From Muribaculaceae bacterium (lineage in GTDB: Bacteria; Bacteroidota; Bacteroidia; Bacteroidales; Muribaculaceae), in contig JAFZUL010000169.1 in the NCBI GenBank assembly GCA_017618355.1, positions 1 to 52,775 on the forward strand: 52,775 bases of DNA, in the 5' to 3' direction. Position 1 is the stretch's first letter. Every line of letters begins with the position of its first letter. The position numbers were made by a program, and so were the translations under genes. The notes under the pieces are model-generated. The model was given only the letters and a program-made list of their open reading frames with translations. It had not been told where the DNA came from and did not search any database. This document shows, piece by piece, positions 49,466 through 52,775 of the stretch.

Positions 49466-49492
49466 AGCGGCGCCTCGTATCGAGGTGCCGCT
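49466..49492 (-). terminator. rho-independent terminator of the Spy-like gene
   Basis: A 12-bp stem with one G-U (AGCGGCACCTCG / CGAGGCGCCGCT on the minus strand), a 3-nt loop and a run of eight Ts on the minus strand. Confidence 0.92.
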
Positions 49493-49602
49493 GAGTGTAT
49501 ATGTTCATTCCTTAATAGCCTTACTAATCAATCAAATTATTAACCTAAAACAAATGCTTATGAAAAATTTTTACCTTCTATATTTGTGCGTGTGCTGGCG
49601 TG

Positions 49603-50088
49603 TTACTCGCCCATGTCACGGTCAAAGCCGCCCATTCCGCCAGGTCCGCCATGACCACCAGGGCCTCTGTGACCGCGACCCGGTCCATGTCCTCTGCCCG
49701 GTCCAAAACCTTTGCCTGGCTCAAAGCCTTCTCGACCTTCTTTCCACATTTCTTTCTCCTTGTCCTTCATCTCGGTATATTTCGCTTGCTGATCCTCGGT
49801 GAGGATGGATTTGATCTTGCCGTCGAGGGTTTCGCGGTCTTTCATCTCCATCTGGCGCATCTGCTCCATGCGGGCCATCTGGGTCTTGTCAAACTCCTGG
49901 TAGAACTCTGTGAGCTGCTTCTTCTGCTCGTCGGTGAGGTTGAGTTTCTTGTCGAGGCGCTTAACCTGGTGCTCAATGCGCTTCTCCGGATTCGGACCAC
50001 GGCGGTCGCCACGCTGCTCAAAATCTTGTGCTGTAACTGCTGTAGTGGCTACTACAGCCATCAATGCTAATAAAATTGTCTTTTTCAT
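49603..50088 (-). CDS. Spy/CpxP-like periplasmic protein (DUF4890-like)
   Basis: A 161-residue protein with a signal peptide (about 1-20, ending VTAQ). The helical part carries two LTxxQ-type motifs: LNLTDEQKKQL and SILTEDQQAKYTEM, as in Spy and CpxP chaperones. The C-terminus is a Gly/His/Pro/Arg-rich tail (PGRGHGPGRGHRGPGGHGG) that could bind metal. It is probably a stress-induced periplasmic chaperone. It lies downstream of the DUF6515-like gene on the same strand, with a UUCG hairpin between them. Confidence 0.88.
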   Translation of the reverse strand: MKKTILLALMAVVATTAVTAQDFEQRGDRRGPNPEKRIEHQVKRLDKKLNLTDEQKKQLTEFYQEFDKTQMARMEQMRQMEMKDRETLDGKIKSILTEDQQAKYTEMKDKEKEMWKEGREGFEPGKGFGPGRGHGPGRGHRGPGGHGGPGGMGGFDRDMGE

Positions 50089-50149
50089 ATTACTATATTT
50101 TTTAATGTGTTATAATTGTTTTTTATCTAGAATCCTTGATTTTTTAAAG

Positions 50150-50167
50150 AGGGCGCCGAAGCGCCCT
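50150..50167 (-). terminator. UUCG-loop hairpin after the DUF6515-like gene
   Basis: On the minus strand AGGGCGC, TTCG, GCGCCCT forms a 7-bp stem with the stable TTCG tetraloop just after the stop codon. The T run is short (TCTTT), so it may be a weak terminator or a 3'-protecting stem. Confidence 0.7.
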
Positions 50168-50172
50168 TATAT

Positions 50173-50634
50173 TTAGATGAAGCCGGCGATGCGGAATACT
50201 ACTCTGCCGTTGCTGTGCATTGGGCTGTAGATAATGCCGTTGTGAACATAGTGCTTGGCGCCATTGCGCATCATCATGGTGTGACCTACTGGAAGCGAAG
50301 GTACAATCATTCCAACAGTTGGACGAACTACCTCAAACTCGCGTCCGATGGAGCTATAGAATATGCCGTTGTCGTAGATGAAGCTGATGCCTCCAAAGTT
50401 TACCACGATTCCCGAAGGACGGCTGGTCACGCGCATGCCATAGTGCATTGCTGCTGGACGACCACCAACTGGCGGCATTGGCTTTACAACTCGAGGACCA
50501 TGACCTGGACCACGCATTTCAACACTTGGTCTGTGGCTCATTGCACCGCCACGCCCGCTGCGTGCCATTGCCGATGGTGCTGCCAGACCTGCAGTCACCA
50601 GGATGATCGCGATGCTTAAAATCATTTTTTTCAT
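50173..50634 (-). CDS. small secreted DUF6515-like protein
   Basis: A 153-residue protein with a signal peptide (about 1-25, ending PSAMA). The mature part has a Gly/Pro/Arg-rich start (MRGPGHGPRVVKPMPP) and repeated strands with the pattern IYDNGIFYSSIG and YVHNGIIYSPMH. The latter fit the YxxNGIxY repeats of DUF6515-like Bacteroidota proteins. I chose the ATG at 50634, where the signal peptide starts. Its promoter is at 50686-50717, and the paired 13-mers at 50734-50767 lie just upstream of it. Confidence 0.82.
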   Translation of the reverse strand: MKKMILSIAIILVTAGLAAPSAMARSGRGGAMSHRPSVEMRGPGHGPRVVKPMPPVGGRPAAMHYGMRVTSRPSGIVVNFGGISFIYDNGIFYSSIGREFEVVRPTVGMIVPSLPVGHTMMMRNGAKHYVHNGIIYSPMHSNGRVVFRIAGFI

Positions 50635-50685
50635 AATTCTTGAGTTTTTATGCTGTTGCCAGCGGTTATTATAATTTCTTTGTTG

Positions 50686-50717
50686 CAAAGTTAAGGTGGT
50701 CTTCCACTCTGTGCAAT
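50686..50717 (-). promoter_or_regulatory. promoter of the DUF6515-like gene
   Basis: ATTG (50717-50714), a 20-nt spacer and TAACTTTG (50693-50686) on the minus strand; the -33 element is imperfect, consistent with activator dependence. Confidence 0.7.
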
Positions 50718-50733
50718 AGTTGTTGCAAAAGTT

Positions 50734-50767
50734 GGTGGTCAACGACCCGAAAGTGATGGTGAACGAC
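50734..50767. promoter_or_regulatory. regulator-site pair A
   Basis: GGTGGTCAACGAC (50734-50746) and GATGGTGAACGAC (50755-50767) are offset by exactly 21 bp, two helical turns. The pair lies 17-50 bp upstream of the -33 element of the DUF6515-like gene. Confidence 0.65.
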
Positions 50768-50867
50768 ATTTTGCTGTGTTTTGCAGTGTCTTTCTCACCG
50801 CTTTCTGTCATTTAGATTGCTATGAGGGGCAATGGTTTAAGGGCATTTAGCGATACCCCCCGAGGTT

Positions 50868-50901
50868 AGTGGCCAACGACAAAAAAGTGATGGTAAACGA
50901 C
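50868..50901. promoter_or_regulatory. regulator-site pair B
   Basis: AGTGGCCAACGAC (50868-50880) and GATGGTAAACGAC (50889-50901), again offset by exactly 21 bp, in the same orientation as pair A and 134 bp from it. Confidence 0.65.
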
Positions 50902-51066
50902 AATTTATGGCATTTAATTACGTTGTATAAATCGCTGAATTACCCCTAACCGATAGTGTTTTCACTTTTTCTGCTATTTAGATTGCATAGTTTGACGATT
51001 GTTTAAAGATTATTCATTAACTTTGCACCCTCAATAGGATAACATCAAAAATAAAATACAGGAATT

Positions 51067-52323
51067 ATGAGTTTTAACAATGCATTGAAAAAAGTCTTGG
51101 GACTTGGAGATTTTGGGGAAGGTGTTGACGACCTCGAGTACTACGAGAAGAGAAATTACGACAATCCCTGGCGCAAGGACGAAGACGAGAAGAAACCGAA
51201 AAGTGCCCAAAACAAAGAGAATGGCAACGACAAGGAGCAAACTCAAGAGCAGGTTGAAAAGCCTGTTTACACACGAGTTGAGCTTCCACGTCAGCAGGTT
51301 GATATGTCGGGACTCGCTGCCAGCAAAGAATCTGGAGTGCCCGAGAATATCCTCAAGAGAATTATGATGATTATTAATGGCAACTTGCCTACTCAAATCC
51401 TCAACAACCTTAACGTGGAGGCCGAGACACAGGCTATCGTCGAGACGCTCAGGCCACAGTTCCGTGACTACGAGACACGCCTGCGCAAGGATGTGCTCGA
51501 CAGTGCTGCCGAGAAGTGGAACAAAGAGCGCTCCGAGATTATCGACAAACTCAAAGAGACCGACGATAAGGCTCTAAATGCCTATGAAGAGATTGAGGAT
51601 CTGAAAGAGAAAATCAAATCTACCGAGAACTCTCGCAAGAGTACCCTCACACGATACAACGACCTGCAAATGAAGATGCAGGAGTTGATGACAGCAAAAG
51701 AGAAGGTTGAGATGGAAAACCGCAGCCTTCAGAACAAGATGAAGGTTCTTCAAATGAACGAGGAGAAGAACAAGAGTGGAGACGAGGCTAAGGAAGAACT
51801 CTTGAAACTCAACGAAGAACTCACTAAAGAGAAAAACGAAGGACTCAAGTCTAAAGAGCGCATCACTCAACTGCAAAAGCAGATTGATGAACTCAGGGCA
51901 AACGCCAGCAATGCCGCTCCTGTTGCACCTGTAGCAGCAGTCGATACCAAGGTCCTTGAGGAGAAAGATGCCGAAATCGACAACCTCGCAGCACAGGTGG
52001 CTTGGCTACACCGCCGCCTCGACCAGACAAGCGAGGAGCTTGACAAGGCCAACGAAGAGCTCGCTCAAGCCGAGGAACTCGTAGCCGAAATCGAGAAGTT
52101 TGAGGAAATCAAGCAGCGCAAAGACGAGGAAATCGCTAGCCTTAAGAAAAAACTCCTTGAGGAAGGAAGCGACGACAACAGCGAGGTAGAAGATCTCAAA
52201 GCACAAATCGAGGAACTCAAAGAGCAACTGAAGAATGCCGCAAACGCCGACAACCAAATTCTTGACGACCTCGACGATGGCATCAACTTCAGTGACGACG
52301 ACCAAATGTCGCTGTTCAAATAA
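51067..52323 (+). CDS. large cytosolic coiled-coil protein
   Basis: A 418-residue highly charged protein. A short N-terminal region (MSFNNALKKVLGLGDFGEG...) and a linker are followed by a small folded part (about 80-140, ENILKRIMMIINGNLPTQIL) and a coiled coil from about 150 to 400 (e.g. KEKVEMENRSLQNKMKVLQM) broken by an Ala/Pro linker near 280. The end DDGINFSDDDQMSLFK resembles a sliding-clamp-binding peptide (QMSLFK, QxxLF), which is suggestive but not proof. No signal peptide. The function is unknown. Confidence 0.85.
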   Translation: MSFNNALKKVLGLGDFGEGVDDLEYYEKRNYDNPWRKDEDEKKPKSAQNKENGNDKEQTQEQVEKPVYTRVELPRQQVDMSGLAASKESGVPENILKRIMMIINGNLPTQILNNLNVEAETQAIVETLRPQFRDYETRLRKDVLDSAAEKWNKERSEIIDKLKETDDKALNAYEEIEDLKEKIKSTENSRKSTLTRYNDLQMKMQELMTAKEKVEMENRSLQNKMKVLQMNEEKNKSGDEAKEELLKLNEELTKEKNEGLKSKERITQLQKQIDELRANASNAAPVAPVAAVDTKVLEEKDAEIDNLAAQVAWLHRRLDQTSEELDKANEELAQAEELVAEIEKFEEIKQRKDEEIASLKKKLLEEGSDDNSEVEDLKAQIEELKEQLKNAANADNQILDDLDDGINFSDDDQMSLFK

Positions 52324-52655
52324 AAAACATTGTCGCTTGCACAATGCGGCGATATCAGGCAACATGTTAGGAGGGTGCAACCGCATCCTCCTAAATTTTT
52401 TCTATAATATATTATATATAATAATGTGTAACTGCATTTATCCTTGTGTGGGCGATGTTGGAGTGTGGGCGTTGTTGTTGTGTTGCGCCGTAGGCGCGGC
52501 GCTCAGGAGCCGCCTCAGCAATGTTGCGGCCCATTCAACTGCTTTGATTCCTTTAATTCCTTTGATTCCTTTCCCTCCTTTTCTCCCCGAAACGCCCCGT
52601 TTCTTGTGAAGGAATGTTAAATTCTCGATTTTTCCGCATTTTTTTGTGAAAACAT
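52324..52655. other. 3' region of the coiled-coil gene and spacer, no gene seen
   Basis: It holds a terminator (52367-52394), a direct repeat of GTGTGGGCG (52446 and 52463 regions), a GC palindrome near 52487-52503 and four 9-mers (TTTGATTCC, TTTAATTCC, TTTGATTCC, TTTCCCTCC at 52543-52578). I see no coding frame. Confidence 0.6.
52367..52394 (+). terminator. rho-independent terminator
   Basis: TTAGGAGG / CCTCCTAA with an inner TGC / GCA pair and an AACC loop, followed by ATTTTTT. Confidence 0.92.
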
Positions 52656-52686
52656 TTTGCCATGTGAAAAATCGGTTGTAATTTTG
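52656..52686 (+). promoter_or_regulatory. promoter of a gene beyond the window end
   Basis: TTTG (52656-52659), a 19-nt spacer and TAATTTTG (52679-52686) match the Bacteroidota consensus. The transcript would start near 52693. Confidence 0.7.
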
Positions 52687-52698
52687 CATCGCTTTTCG

Positions 52699-52736
52699 GC
52701 TCACGAGGACCTTGTTCCGAGTTGAGCGGTTTTTTT
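52699..52736 (+). terminator. attenuator-like hairpin in the first 40 nt of the leader
   Basis: GCTCA (52699-52703) pairs with TGAGC (52723-52727), with an inner GGAC / GTTCC helix, and is followed at once by GG and seven Ts. It resembles a small terminator just after the start of transcription. The window ends 39 nt later. Confidence 0.45.
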
Positions 52737-52775
52737 GACGCCCTGTCAGAAAGCGAGTCCGCAGCGCCGGGGAGC

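Larger units (their letters stand above)
50635..51066. other. long regulatory intergenic region
   Basis: No gene is visible. It holds the minus-strand promoter 50686-50717, two pairs of 13-mers (50734-50767, 50868-50901), and the likely plus-strand promoter of the coiled-coil gene (TAACTTTG at 51018-51025, TTTG at 50991-50994 with a long 23-nt spacer). ATTTAGATTGC also occurs twice, at 50810 and 50976, so the region may be a partial duplication. Confidence 0.65.

Noticed and set aside
1-52775. tRNA or rRNA genes, insertion sequences or prophage
   Set aside because: I saw no cloverleaf with a T-loop consensus, no transposase or integrase frame and no phage structural gene; a tRNAscan-SE run would settle the tRNA point.

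Overview
The window is chromosomal DNA from a Bacteroidales bacterium, probably Muribaculaceae or Prevotellaceae; I cannot place the genus. The evidence is the Bacteroidota-type promoter (TTTG, about 19-20 nt, then TAnnTTTG) in front of many genes, the rpmB-rpmG-DUF4295 ribosomal cluster, secreted proteins with a C-terminal tail ending in GVYINNGKKVVIK, and families such as DUF4847-like, DUF4890-like and DUF6515-like proteins. I see no phage, IS element, CRISPR array, tRNA or rRNA. Most of the window is ordinary chromosome with small secreted or lipoprotein genes between housekeeping genes.

Layout. 1-1040: minus-strand rpmB-rpmG-DUF4295 operon behind a long leader that looks like a structured RNA. 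1139-8480: plus-strand genes for a zinc-ribbon membrane protein, a small membrane protein, a large MscS channel, a GT4 glycosyltransferase, a YqeG-like HAD phosphatase and a VanW-like protein. 8488-10599: three minus-strand envelope genes. 10883-16876: Wzi-like outer-membrane protein with a lipoprotein, a SlyD-like FKBP with a Cys-rich tail, and a large secreted protein. 16970-21162 (minus): alpha/beta hydrolase, P1 peptidase, a secreted protein and cytidine deaminase. 21161-25992 (mostly plus): GH73/LysM hydrolase, then an SGNH hydrolase plus MBOAT pair for O-acylation of a surface glycan. 26070-28786: small AT-rich genes (flavin-binding NimA-like, shortened YdeI, SH3 and unknown secreted proteins). 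28936-30645: Na/Pi cotransporter. 30758-37777: an RDD gene divergent from a SpoIIM / membrane / DUF4129 / DUF4350 / MoxR / DUF58 operon. 37957-44880: beta-helix surface protein, SIS sugar-phosphate isomerase, a PfkB protein lacking the catalytic motif, a TPR-like protein, lumazine synthase and two secreted proteins. 44981-52323: dockerin-bearing secreted protein, murF, a DEDDh exonuclease, a Spy-like and a DUF6515-like periplasmic protein, and a coiled-coil protein.

The most interesting signals are outside the genes. (1) The rpmB leader starts at its predicted transcription start with one arm of an 11+5 bp closing helix about 240 nt long overall. (2) Many intergenic spacers hold degenerate tandem arrays, mostly of period 7, each with a different unit sequence. 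(3) A 44-bp GC-rich palindromic repeat occurs twice, once in frame inside murF and once supplying the start codon of another gene. (4) Two pairs of 13-mers at exactly 21-bp offset lie upstream of a periplasmic gene and look like binding sites for a LytTR-type regulator. (5) One PfkB-family protein has lost its GAGD motif. (6) A gene fragment 3' of the dockerin gene is a relic of the family encoded at 43765.
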